A stretch of DNA of 64,000 nucleotides, from NCBI RefSeq assembly GCF_905220565.1, contig NC_059420.1, positions 496,001 to 560,000 of the forward strand. Reading direction: 5' to 3'. This document shows, in pieces, positions 11,307 through 20,516 of this stretch. The position numbers and the translations under genes are program-made. Below the pieces are notes generated by a model that had not been told where the DNA came from, searched no databases, and saw only the letters and a program-made list of their open reading frames with translations. Numbering within the stretch: position 1 is the first letter of the stretch; each line of letters begins with the position of its first letter. This DNA comes from Melitaea cinxia. Its lineage: Eukaryota > Arthropoda > Insecta > Lepidoptera > Nymphalidae.

Positions 11307-11617
11307 AAATAAGACTATACACTCAAAAAAACTATACACAAAAACTAGAAAAAAAAAGCAAAACTTTATGCAACAACAAAAAACACTTGTAATTGTCACT
11401 CGACCAAAGAGCACAGTCCTCTTCAGAAGTCATTGAGGGAAAGCACTCTATCTTTGACAATTCCTATGGGAGTCCATTTGTAAAAGAAGAAGAAGAAGAT
11501 TGATAATAGTAGATTCTATCGACAAATAACCTTTTTGCAATGGGCTCAATATAAATTAAAAGTGTTTATTAAAGAGAAATTAATAGATAAAGCATATTAT
11601 TTAGTGCAGGATTACTT

Positions 11618-11846
11618 TTTTCTTTTTTTTTATATCACTAGGCGGCAAACAAGCGTACGGCTCATCTGGTGGTAAGAGATTACCGTAGCTTATAGACACC
11701 TACAATACCAGAAGCATCGAAAGCACGTTGCCGACCCAATCCCCAATCCCCCCCAGGAGCTCTGGTCACCTTACTCACCAAGCTCTGCTCCATATTTTGA
11801 GCAGGAAACTCCTGCTGTGCCCTACCTCAGTTAAAACTTTATTAAA
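11618..11846 (-). repeat. Dispersed repeat, family C
   Basis: Reverse-oriented relative of 22996-23279. Shared blocks include GGGTCGGCAACG, AGCTACGGTAATCTCTTACC and GAGCCGTACGCTTGTT. It probably derives from the 3' end of a LINE/SINE family; no coding sequence. The stretch 11311-11617 has no supported feature. Confidence 0.7.
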
Positions 11847-12164
11847 GATGTGTGGACTAAACTCCGCTGTATTTCATGCAATATATTACTAATTTTGAGT
11901 TGATTACTATTATTAAAACAAATTTTATATGTTATTTTCAAAATAGTAACTGCGGAGTTTGTTGCCGATTCTTCTCTGCAGAATCTACATTACGAATTGG
12001 TATACATAGCTTTACTTTTAAAAAATAATTATCACTTTAAAAAATTTTATTTGTAAAATTACAATTCCGAAAGTGCTTTTGAAGCCAAAATTGAAATTTG
12101 AGTCAAGTTATAATTTGATATTTTTTGTTTTCGAAAAATACATAAAAATAATACATAATATGTT

Positions 12165-12250
12165 ACACCCAGATTCGTGGCGGGAATCGAACTTACAACA
12201 CCTACAGCAGAAAGAACAGTCACTGCACACCGCACCAACAATGACCTAAT
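12165..12250 (-). repeat. tRNA-derived SINE fragment
   Basis: On the minus strand the segment contains a tRNA B-box-like GTTCGATTCCCGCC preceded by GGTGCGGTGTGCAGTGACTG, typical of tRNA-derived SINE heads. It is truncated and has no tRNA fold worth calling functional. Confidence 0.55.
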
Positions 12251-12453
12251 CTTATCTATTCCTTATATTTATATCTGCCAACACTCATCGGAGCTCTGTC
12301 CCGTTGGGGGTGGACGACGGGTGGGACGGTGAAAATCATCTCGCCCAGCTCGGCCTGCTTCCTGGCGGGGTGGGGCTCTTTATCCTGAGGTGACTTCTGG
12401 CGCTGACAGCGTCCCCACTTGAGGGCTCGAAGGAGGGTGGAAGCACTCTCAGG

Positions 12454-14019
12454 ATGAATTTTTCTAACACTATTATGGCAAACAAAAATAAATTCAAAAA
12501 ATCTAACACCAAGGCCGCACCGGGGGCGAACAACCCTGCTGGAGCGCCTACCACCAACCAACCGGCTGCACCTCAGGTTTCTAACCTGAGTGTTGCGCCA
12601 ACTGATAAACCGGCTGCACCTCGGGCTCACAACCTGAGTGTTGCGCCAACCCAATTACCGGCTGCACCTCAGGTGCAGCACCTGAGTAGTGAAGCGGGTA
12701 CTAGTACCATGGACCTCACTTCTCTGAAGGCAGCAATGCAGACAGCCACCCAACCCTGGCAGGAAGAATCTTGTTGGAACCTGGTGGCCGTTAAGAGGAG
12801 AGAGGTCAAAAAACATGACCAGGTGTCGGCTCGCAAGGGGAAGCGGGCTGTAGTCCGTGCGGAGGCGCGGCGAACGCGACGCCCGACTGACGACGGGAGT
12901 AGGCCGCTTGAAGCTGCCGAAGGGACCGAAAGGACCCACGCTGCCCCTGTCAGTGTTGCGCAGGTCCCTGGCGTAGCCGGGCCAGCTGCACCTGTGGGGG
13001 CACCCTCTGAAGTTGTGGCAACTGCTGCTGCCAGCGCCTCCAGAACCAAGCGAGCCAGACGCCGCAACAAGAATACGACGAAGGTTAGCCACGGGGAGCA
13101 TCCGAGTCGGCCAAAACCCGCGAAGCGGGACCGACCGGATGACTCCCTTACACCTCAGGGTAGTGGCAAACGTCGTAAACCTACCCACACCACCGACTCC
13201 ATCAGATACGCGGACGCGTTAAAGTCTAATGACTACTGCGTCGCGATCATGATGGAGCCGTACCATGACCTCTCGAAGGAGCAGGCTGAGGCCATTGAGA
13301 GGCGGTTGCAGGGGGTGATGGACGAAGAAATATTCTCGCCCAGCACTTCCGCAACACCCGTTGCTGCACCGCAGTTTAGGGGGAAAGCCTTCCATAGTGA
13401 GGGCACCCTTAAGATGTGGTGCAGGGACGATTTTGCCCTTCAGTGGCTTCGTCGCTCCATAGGGAGGATCACATCACCACGCGCGGGAACCAGGCTGGTT
13501 GTCAAAAGGCAGTCTGAAATCCCGCGGCGTGTCAAAGTGGGGCTCTTGATCCCGCAGGTGGACCCGGAGGATACTCTGGATAAGATCCGCCTGCGGATCA
13601 TGTGCCAGAACCCGCAGTTCCGCGTCTCCAACTGGGCGCTATATAATGCGGTGCCAACGGAGGAGAAGAAATCCATGTATCTCCTCCTTGGCATCCCAGA
13701 GGATGACGCGGAAAAGCTGAGGGGAAGCGAGCGTAGAGTTTACTACAAGTTTGGTAACATCTACGCTCGCTTCCACGATGACCGCACTACCGCACTGCCG
13801 AATCTCGGAGCGGACGAGAAGGTCCTTAGTGACCCAGGCAGTGCAGACAACAAAATGGTGGAGGGACAGCCGGGCTCCAGTAAGGAGCCTGTCGTCGACA
13901 CCGGCTCGTCTGAGGAGGGTCCCCAAATAGATCTGGGTGATCTCTCCAAGGACGAGCCAGGGGATCCTGACGACGCCATCCTGGAATCCAGCGATGATGG
14001 CGGTGCCAGCTCCTCCTAA
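12454..14019 (+). CDS. LINE ORF1 (RNA-binding, gag-like protein)
   Basis: A 521-aa open frame. Residues ~36-85 hold three copies of a 16-aa unit (PAAPQVSNLSVAPT type; 48-bp period at 12562, 12610 and 12658). Long Arg/Lys-rich low-complexity segments follow (e.g. KRARRRNKNTTK), suggesting nucleic-acid binding. The C-terminal third is a compact domain with SNWALYNAVPTEEKKSMYLL and RVYYKFGNIYARF, as found in ORF1 of RNase-H-bearing insect LINEs. I see no clear CCHC knuckles. The end is acidic. The start MNFSNTIMANKNK is the first ATG; M8 is an alternative. The frame overlaps ORF2. No stops or frameshifts are visible. Confidence 0.8.
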   Translation: MNFSNTIMANKNKFKKSNTKAAPGANNPAGAPTTNQPAAPQVSNLSVAPTDKPAAPRAHNLSVAPTQLPAAPQVQHLSSEAGTSTMDLTSLKAAMQTATQPWQEESCWNLVAVKRREVKKHDQVSARKGKRAVVRAEARRTRRPTDDGSRPLEAAEGTERTHAAPVSVAQVPGVAGPAAPVGAPSEVVATAAASASRTKRARRRNKNTTKVSHGEHPSRPKPAKRDRPDDSLTPQGSGKRRKPTHTTDSIRYADALKSNDYCVAIMMEPYHDLSKEQAEAIERRLQGVMDEEIFSPSTSATPVAAPQFRGKAFHSEGTLKMWCRDDFALQWLRRSIGRITSPRAGTRLVVKRQSEIPRRVKVGLLIPQVDPEDTLDKIRLRIMCQNPQFRVSNWALYNAVPTEEKKSMYLLLGIPEDDAEKLRGSERRVYYKFGNIYARFHDDRTTALPNLGADEKVLSDPGSADNKMVEGQPGSSKEPVVDTGSSEEGPQIDLGDLSKDEPGDPDDAILESSDDGGASSS

Positions 14020-17000
14020 ATGCCTACTAACAATCACCCAAGCTAACCTCCAGCATAGCCAGACTGCGACGGCCAACTTACGCAGATTGCTGGAGGGCAA
14101 AACGAAGACCGTGGCCCTGATCCAAGAGCCGTGGATTAGGAAGGGGAGGATCTGCGGTCTAAGCAACATTGGAGGTAAGTTACTTCTAAATAATAACGTA
14201 CACCACCCACGCACTTGTATCTATGCACACAAGGACGTGAACATCACCTTAATAACCGAGTTCTGTAGCAGAGATCTTACAACCGTCAGGCTCCAAAAAG
14301 AACCCTCTTCAGGCTTACCTGATGTGGTGATAGCATCTGCCTACCTGCCGGGTGATGCTGACATCCCCACCCCAGAGCTAGCCGCGCTTGCTGAGCACTG
14401 CGAGCGCCAGGGTCTGGAGCTCATTGTATCCGCTGACTCCAATGCGCACCATGCGCTATGGGGCAGCAAGGACAACAACCAGCGAGGTGAGGACTTTGTT
14501 TCTTTTTTAATCGCAACTAACCTTAACATTATAAATAAAGGATCTGAACCAACTTTTGTAACTTCGAGATCCCAAACCATCATTGATCTAACTCTGGCGA
14601 CAGAGCATGTGTCCGAATATATTTCAGATTGGCATGTGTCTGATGACGTGTCGTGCTCCGATCACCGGTGGATCAAATACAACCTAGAAATCACGATGAC
14701 GGCACCTAAACCCCGCCGTAACCCTCGGAAGATGGACCGCGGCAGGTATGAGCTTCTGACAGCGGAGAAACTCAAAGGCGTCGTACTACCCGATAACCAT
14801 GAAGGCACGGAAGACATAGATAACCATATCAACCAGCTAACCGACTGCCTAATCACCAGCTTCGAACAAACATGCCCACTTTCATCGCCCAGCGCGCGAC
14901 AGTTTCGTAGGGGGCACTGGTGGGGACCGGAGCTCGAGAAGCTACGACGCAGGGTGAGGAAGTTGTTCAACAGAGCAAAGAATACTCGTCTCGAACACCA
15001 TTGGGACGCCTACAAGCAAGCCCAATATCACTACAAAAGGCGCATCAGAATGAGGAAGAAGGAGTGCTGGAGGCGCTTTTGTACCAATATTGAAACGAAC
15101 AATCAGGCGAACAGAGTTAAGAATATAGTGTGCAGCGAGCTGGTGCACAGCCTGGGATGCCTGAAGAAACCGGATGGAACATATACCAAAACGGATCTGG
15201 AAACCTCAGAACTGTTAATAACTACACACTTCCCAGGATGCCAAATCGAAAGTAATGTGGCATGGGAGGAAGAGCCAAAGAAGACACCTGTAATGGTGGA
15301 CTGGATCACCGCCAAGAAAATTGTCACACATGACAAAGTAATCTGGGCCATCAACAGTTTCCTTCCATATAAGTCGGCAGGGCTGGATAAGGTGTTTCCA
15401 GGTCTGCTAAGATGGAGTGATAGGAAGCTAATCGACCACCTCGTCTCTATATATAGGAGTTGCTTAGCATACTGCTACACTCCAAAGTTATGGAGGGAGG
15501 TTAAGGTAGTCTTCATACCCAAACCCGGCAAAGGAGACTACTCGCAACCAAAATCATTCAGACCTATTAGCCTTACCTCCTTTCTATTGAAAGTTCTGGA
15601 AAGGCTAATAGATCGGGAGCTGAGGAGCACAACTCTGGTTGAGCAACCTCTGAATCCCAACCAGCACGCCTATTCAATGGGCAAATCAACGGACTCTGCC
15701 CTACATAAGGTTATATCCTATATAGAGGGCAATCTCCACCACAAAATATCAACCCTAGGCGCCTTTATCGATATTGAAGGGGCCTTTGATAAAACTAAGT
15801 TCACCAGCATAAGCCGGGCCCTGACTAAGCGTGGGGTCAATAACACAATTGCCGGGTGGATTGACAGCATGCTCAGGTACAGGGCCATTCAATTCACTGT
15901 GAATGAAACAACCAGAGGCATTGTAGCGAGGGGGTGTCCGCAGGGGGGGGTCCTTTCCCCACTTCTGTGGAACATAGTGATCGACGAACTGATCACCTTG
16001 CTCAATGACCGCAGATTTCTCACAGTTGGCTATGTAGACGACTTAACTGTACTCGTCAGTGGACCATCTGAGAGGACAGTCTGCGACCAAATGAGGGCCG
16101 CACTAAAAGTCGTTGAACAGTGGTGTGTAGACCACGAACTAACAGTGAACCCCGCAAAGACGGAACTTGTGATGTTCACTAATAAACGGAATTTAGGGAA
16201 CCTCAAACTCCCTAAATTATTTGGCACCAGTCTTGCCCTAACCAAGGAGGTCAAATATCTTGGAGTAATCCTGGATAGTAAACTTCTTTGGAACAGGCAT
16301 TTAGACTCAAAAATCAACAAAGCCAGCATAATCCTCTGCCAATGCAAACGGCTCCTCGGCAAAAGCTGGGGCATATCACCTAAAATTACTCTATGGCTTT
16401 ACAAAACCATTGTCAGGCCTATTATTACCTACGGTGCGGTTATCTGGTGGCAGAGAACAGAACTTATAACCGTTAAAAATAAGCTCCAGCGGTTTCAGAG
16501 AATAGCGTGCTCTGCAATCACTGGCTGCATGCGTACCGCTCCCACAGCAGCTCTTGAGGTTATGCTTGACCTGGCACCGCTTGATCTGTTTATACAACAG
16601 GAGGCGGCTATGTCAGCTATCAGGCTGAAACACTTGGGCCTGTGGTGCAACCAGGAGGGTCCACACAACAAACTTTGGAGCAACCTTGTGAGCTATGAGC
16701 CACTACTTGCTGCTCCATGTGATAGGATTCCCAAGCAACATATTTTTGAAAGGAAATACCACATACAACCATTTGAGGCTGTAAGAGACCAGTCCGGCAT
16801 ACGTGAGGTCCGCATCTACACGGACGGCTCCAAAATGGGGTCTGGTACCGGTGCTGGAGTGTACTCACAAGACCTTAATATCAATTTATCACTAACGCTG
16901 GGCCAACACAGTTCCATCTTTCAATGTGAATGTGTTGCTATAACCCATGCAGCCACCGCCGTCCTGTCAAAAGGCATTAGGGATTACAAAATCCGTATTC

Positions 17001-17635
17001 TGTCGGACAGCATGGCTGTACTTAAAGCACTAGAGAGCAACTTGATTAACTCTAGTCTTATATACGAATGTCATCAAACCCTGGAAGTATTAGCCTCACA
17101 TAATGAGGTAATACTACAGTGGATAAAAGGACATAGTGGATCACACGGTAACGACGCTGCCGATGAGCTTGCTAGACAGGGGTCCAATACAAAGGTTGCC
17201 GGCCCAACTATCCTAATGCCGCTACCTTTTGGACAACTGCGCTCGTGGGTAATGCAACGTACACGTGCAAATCACAATGCCCTTTGGGCAAACCAAACCG
17301 GCTGTAGGCAGTCTAAATTGATACTCACAGAGGTATCACCGCAACTAGCGTGCCGACTGCTCAGTCTTAACCGTTTAGACATCCGAATAGTTGTTGGCAC
17401 GATTACCGGCCATATGGCACTTAATCACCAACTATTCATCATGAATGCAACAGACAGCCCTCTTTGCAGGGGCTGTCTGGCTGCTGAAGAAACAGCCGCC
17501 CACGTAATCCTGGAATGCGAGGGAGTGGCCACACACCGGGCTACCATCCTTAAGGGAATAAGGACGCTCCGAGAAGCCTGTGAACGCCCCAGGAGGCTTC
17601 TGAGCTTCTGGAAGGAGCTGGGCTGGCTGAACTAG
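13994..17635 (+). CDS. LINE ORF2: endonuclease, reverse transcriptase, RNase H
   Basis: The open frame extends upstream to an ATG at 13937. I place the start at 13994, one of two adjacent ATGs (13994, 13997) just before the ORF1 stop, giving 1213 aa and a 26-bp overlap. The N-terminal ~225 residues are an exonuclease-endonuclease-phosphatase nickase, with ALIQEPWI, VSADSNAHHALWGS and CSDHRW. The reverse transcriptase follows, with FIDIEGAFDK (first Asp, ~residue 590), ARGCPQGGVLSP and the YVDD box (~678). An RNase H domain begins at ~940 (IYTDGSKMGSG, then ILSDSMAVLKAL and GNDAADELA). A CCHC-like knuckle, CRGC...H...C, lies near 1157. All catalytic residues are present, so the copy may be mobile. 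Confidence 0.88.
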   Translation: MMAVPAPPKCLLTITQANLQHSQTATANLRRLLEGKTKTVALIQEPWIRKGRICGLSNIGGKLLLNNNVHHPRTCIYAHKDVNITLITEFCSRDLTTVRLQKEPSSGLPDVVIASAYLPGDADIPTPELAALAEHCERQGLELIVSADSNAHHALWGSKDNNQRGEDFVSFLIATNLNIINKGSEPTFVTSRSQTIIDLTLATEHVSEYISDWHVSDDVSCSDHRWIKYNLEITMTAPKPRRNPRKMDRGRYELLTAEKLKGVVLPDNHEGTEDIDNHINQLTDCLITSFEQTCPLSSPSARQFRRGHWWGPELEKLRRRVRKLFNRAKNTRLEHHWDAYKQAQYHYKRRIRMRKKECWRRFCTNIETNNQANRVKNIVCSELVHSLGCLKKPDGTYTKTDLETSELLITTHFPGCQIESNVAWEEEPKKTPVMVDWITAKKIVTHDKVIWAINSFLPYKSAGLDKVFPGLLRWSDRKLIDHLVSIYRSCLAYCYTPKLWREVKVVFIPKPGKGDYSQPKSFRPISLTSFLLKVLERLIDRELRSTTLVEQPLNPNQHAYSMGKSTDSALHKVISYIEGNLHHKISTLGAFIDIEGAFDKTKFTSISRALTKRGVNNTIAGWIDSMLRYRAIQFTVNETTRGIVARGCPQGGVLSPLLWNIVIDELITLLNDRRFLTVGYVDDLTVLVSGPSERTVCDQMRAALKVVEQWCVDHELTVNPAKTELVMFTNKRNLGNLKLPKLFGTSLALTKEVKYLGVILDSKLLWNRHLDSKINKASIILCQCKRLLGKSWGISPKITLWLYKTIVRPIITYGAVIWWQRTELITVKNKLQRFQRIACSAITGCMRTAPTAALEVMLDLAPLDLFIQQEAAMSAIRLKHLGLWCNQEGPHNKLWSNLVSYEPLLAAPCDRIPKQHIFERKYHIQPFEAVRDQSGIREVRIYTDGSKMGSGTGAGVYSQDLNINLSLTLGQHSSIFQCECVAITHAATAVLSKGIRDYKIRILSDSMAVLKALESNLINSSLIYECHQTLEVLASHNEVILQWIKGHSGSHGNDAADELARQGSNTKVAGPTILMPLPFGQLRSWVMQRTRANHNALWANQTGCRQSKLILTEVSPQLACRLLSLNRLDIRIVVGTITGHMALNHQLFIMNATDSPLCRGCLAAEETAAHVILECEGVATHRATILKGIRTLREACERPRRLLSFWKELGWLN

Positions 17636-17720
17636 TCATCCCACTTTTCACGCATAATGGACCACCTCTGTGTCTAAATGCGGAAAATCGAGCCCACTAC
17701 AATACAATACAATACAATAC

Positions 17721-17800
17721 TCATCGGAGCATCGTAGTGAATGAAGCTCTGATCCTTCTCCTACGTGGGAAAGAGGCCTATGCCTATTATAGGCTAAACC
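17721..17800 (+). repeat. SINE 3' tail interrupted by the LINE
   Basis: GAGCATCGTAGTGAATGAAG and GGGAAAGAGGCCTATGCC match the tail of the SINE at 22424-22798. The matching upstream piece is 12270-12294, on the other side of the LINE. Confidence 0.75.
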
Positions 17801-18106
17801 AATTTATATTTAATAGTTTTAATAAGATAATTACTATGTTCGTCAAAATAAATGGTAAATATCTGTTTTACATAGATTAAGTGACTATGAATATTCAAAA
17901 ACACATCAGAAATTTAGCTTAATAACCCACCTAAATAGGAAGAGTTCTTTACTGATTTAGAGAGTGTCTTTTTTCTCCACTATAATTGTGTAATAAGCGA
18001 TCAACTATACTTGAATGGCTATAATCTCAATTCACAACACAAAGCAAACTCCTTAAGGTTAGATTGACATCTGGCATCACGACAATGTATGTATAACAGT
18101 ACTCAC

Positions 18107-18205
18107 AGCATCGACCACCAGCTGACAGGCATTGATGTTGGAGATCAGCTGGGGCTTGCCCTGAGACTGATCTGTCCCCTCTCTGAGCACTAGGATCTGT
18201 GGTTG
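18107..18205 (-). CDS. CCT7: Exon of T-complex protein 1 subunit eta (chaperonin CCT7)
   Basis: A 99-bp exon encodes 33 residues beginning QPQILVLREGTDQSQG and continuing KPQLISNINACQLVVDA. This matches the N-terminal strand of CCT7, one of eight subunits of the cytosolic TRiC/CCT folding ring. Known CCT7 proteins start with Met and a few residues before this block and continue with VRTTLGPRGMDK after it. The acceptor (TTTCCAG, read on the minus strand) and donor (GTGAGT) are clean, and both borders are phase 0. The initiator Met must lie in a short upstream exon to the right (not identified). The next exon should lie to the left and was not seen, so the intron may span the transposon-filled 1-18106 region, or this may be an isolated fragment. 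Confidence 0.8.
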
Positions 18206-19726
18206 CTGGAAACATAAAGATCTATATATTTATCTAATATATAAAAATATCATGCCACGGTATTTGTGGTTACTGTACCGCCAAAATTAGAATCTTATTT
18301 GCTAGATAAACTTTTTCGGGAGACAGTGAAATATACTTGTAACTAATAATAAATTTATTGATAATTGAAGTCTTGTAAGATCAAATAGATATATATATAT
18401 ATAGGGTTTCGATTTAAATAAGAATAGATATATATATAAATGTTTTTCTGTATGTCTTTTATAGAATGGTAAACTATTCATTTGATCATGTCATAATCTT
18501 CAGCAAAATGTTATGCATGAGCCCACAAAGGTATCTAAGTTGGTACGACAAAAAAATAAAATAAAAAGCGTAGCAATTGGCGCAGGGTACAGCTAGTAAG
18601 TTATAAAACTGAATAAAGAAAAGCAAAAGTGGTTCCTCGGTTACACCAATGTATCCAAAACTGAGGTTATGTTAGATTTATTGTTTGTTAGTATTTCGTC
18701 ACTAAATGAAAACAAATAAAACATATTTACAGTTTTTTTAGGATAACTTTATATTTTAATTTGTTTCATTTCCGGCGTATTTTATATATAAAGTTAAATC
18801 ACCAGTCTTGAAACCATCTGATTTTAGAACTTTATTTTACTGTTAGATTTTTGAATTACAATCAATAAATAAGTTTATATACAGTTTTTAATAGGAAAAA
18901 CTATATTTTAAAGTGATTTTTTATTCATTTAACGTAAATAACTATTGAGAAACGAACCTTTTATGTGCGAATTAGTCATCGTATATTGAACTATACATAT
19001 AAGTCAAGATAAATGATAAATATAAATAAAAGTCAGAATGTACTAATTATTAGTCGCTAATTTATTAATAAGAAAGCAATTGAATTGAATATTAATTTTA
19101 AAATTTATTTTGAAACTTCTAGAGAAATAACCTATTTTTTATTGAAATTTTACCGATAAATACACAACTAGTAAACAAAATATAATTATAAAAAGCAAGT
19201 TTATAAACGCTAAAAGCTGACAAATACATTTTGGTATTAATAAATAATTGGATTAAATTAGAAAATATGAATTTATTTACCATCATGAATATTTCTTTAC
19301 TTTTAAACCAAAACAAATCCACAGACTAAAAGTATTATTTGTGAACTGTTAAAGTCAAATCACTTCTGTTTCTGATATTTTCGACTAATCTTATCGAATA
19401 AATAATACCTTATTGGCTTAGACGAATCACAATCGATTCCAAATAAATTTAAAATTAGCAAATTAGCACAAATATTTCTATTTCATACGAAAATCATATT
19501 ATAAATATGTTATCGTCATAAATAAGTTTACTTTTATTCATATCAAAACTTTTTATTTAATGACAAAAATTACTAAAAATCGATTTACTAAGTCAATTTC
19601 ACATTGACACATCAATAAAAAGTTTTCTGTGTCTATGGTCTAATGTTTGACAATTGACAATTTGACAATTGGAAGTTAGGGATTTTTGGATCAGTTATCC
19701 TGAATTGATTACCGCATGTTTAAATT
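18206..19726. other. Interval between CCT7 exon and zinc-finger locus
   Basis: Very AT-rich with no supported ORF. A degenerate tail repeat lies at about 18440-18600 (GAGCCCACAAAGGT, GCGTAGCAA), also found at 26860-27005. The two genes point away from each other, so the CCT7 first exon and a divergent promoter probably lie here, perhaps near 19590-19720, but I cannot point to a specific promoter element. Confidence 0.45.
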
Positions 19727-19780
19727 GTGTATAGAAACGCTGAAAATCAAAGAAAAAATTTACACCGTGTTCTAGCCACA

Positions 19781-19966
19781 ATGACACGGCAAGTGGATGT
19801 AAAGGCTCTTGTATCGCATGTAATACGCGGTGACGGTGTAAATAGATGCCGAATATGTATGGGAGATACATCAGAAGGACAAGTGCACTTAGGTGATACA
19901 GTTGTAATGGATGGCGAGAGACCTGTACCTCTCTCTGAACTTCTTGAAACCGTTACAGGAATTAAG
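19781..19966 (+). CDS. Common 5' exon: first half of ZAD (zinc-finger-associated domain)
   Basis: The frame is open from 19727. The ATG at 19781 has a good context (CACAATGA) and gives MTRQVDVKALVSHVIRGDG, then the first ZAD cysteine pair in NRCRICMGDT. It ends PLSELLETVTGIK. A ZAD needs four cysteines, and only two are here. The exon ends in phase 0 at AAG|GTATGT. Three downstream exons (20517, 23705, 25339) all start in phase 0 with the missing C-x2-C half. ZAD domains dimerise insect C2H2 transcription factors. The exon is therefore the shared N-terminus of three possible nuclear proteins. Confidence 0.8.
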
Positions 19967-20516
19967 GTATGTTTACATAAAATCGTAATGTTTACAATTT
20001 TGATTTCTGCGGTTAACGGAACGCTATTTCGTTTCGACAAAATGGCGGCCTTAATTTTTATAAAATCACATTATTATTATTTATCCTCGATGTAATAATC
20101 GTTGTAAATTAATAACCTTTGTACTAAAATAAGTATATTATTGAAATACCATCAGTTTTTATGTACCTAACTTACGATTATCATAAGGACAAATAAGTAG
20201 TATGAATGAATAGCGCCATCTAGTGAAAATTAGATTAATTTTCGCTAGACAGAAAACTCATTAAAAATGAGTTATTTTATAATTTTTTAAAATATTGTTG
20301 TAAATTACGAAAAAAAAAATATCAACATGTCTTACTGCGGGACAGTACTGAAAAAGTAATACGGAAATATAAAAATTAACAGATAATCGTAAAAAGAAAA
20401 ATCCACAAGTCAAAACAAATTAAATACTCATGAAAAAAAAAATGTGAGTACCAAACACAATCTCAAGAGATAAACAAAATTCTATTGTGGCTTTTTGACT
20501 AGAATGGTGGTTACAG

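Larger units (their letters stand above)
12295..17720 (+). mobile_element. Full-length LOA-like non-LTR retrotransposon
   Basis: A 5.4-kb element with two intact overlapping ORFs and a 3' (AATAC)n tail (17696-17720). It is flanked by the direct repeat TCATCGGAGC at 12285-12294 and 17721-17730. The flanks join into one SINE tail (compare 22690-22790), so the LINE landed inside a SINE. I favour the LOA/R1 group because ORF2 has EN, RT, RNase H and a HWW-x-PELEKLRRRVRKLFN linker. That clade call is from memory and should be treated as tentative. Confidence 0.8.

Noticed and set aside
12256..13188. Several minus-strand ORFs (e.g. 12256-12654, 12655-13188) over the LINE ORF1
   Set aside because: Shadows of the plus-strand coding sequence; GC-rich repetitive DNA leaves antisense frames open, and they show no motif.
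18027..18215. 62-aa minus-strand ORF over the CCT7 exon
   Set aside because: Out of frame with the CCT7 reading and crosses both splice sites.
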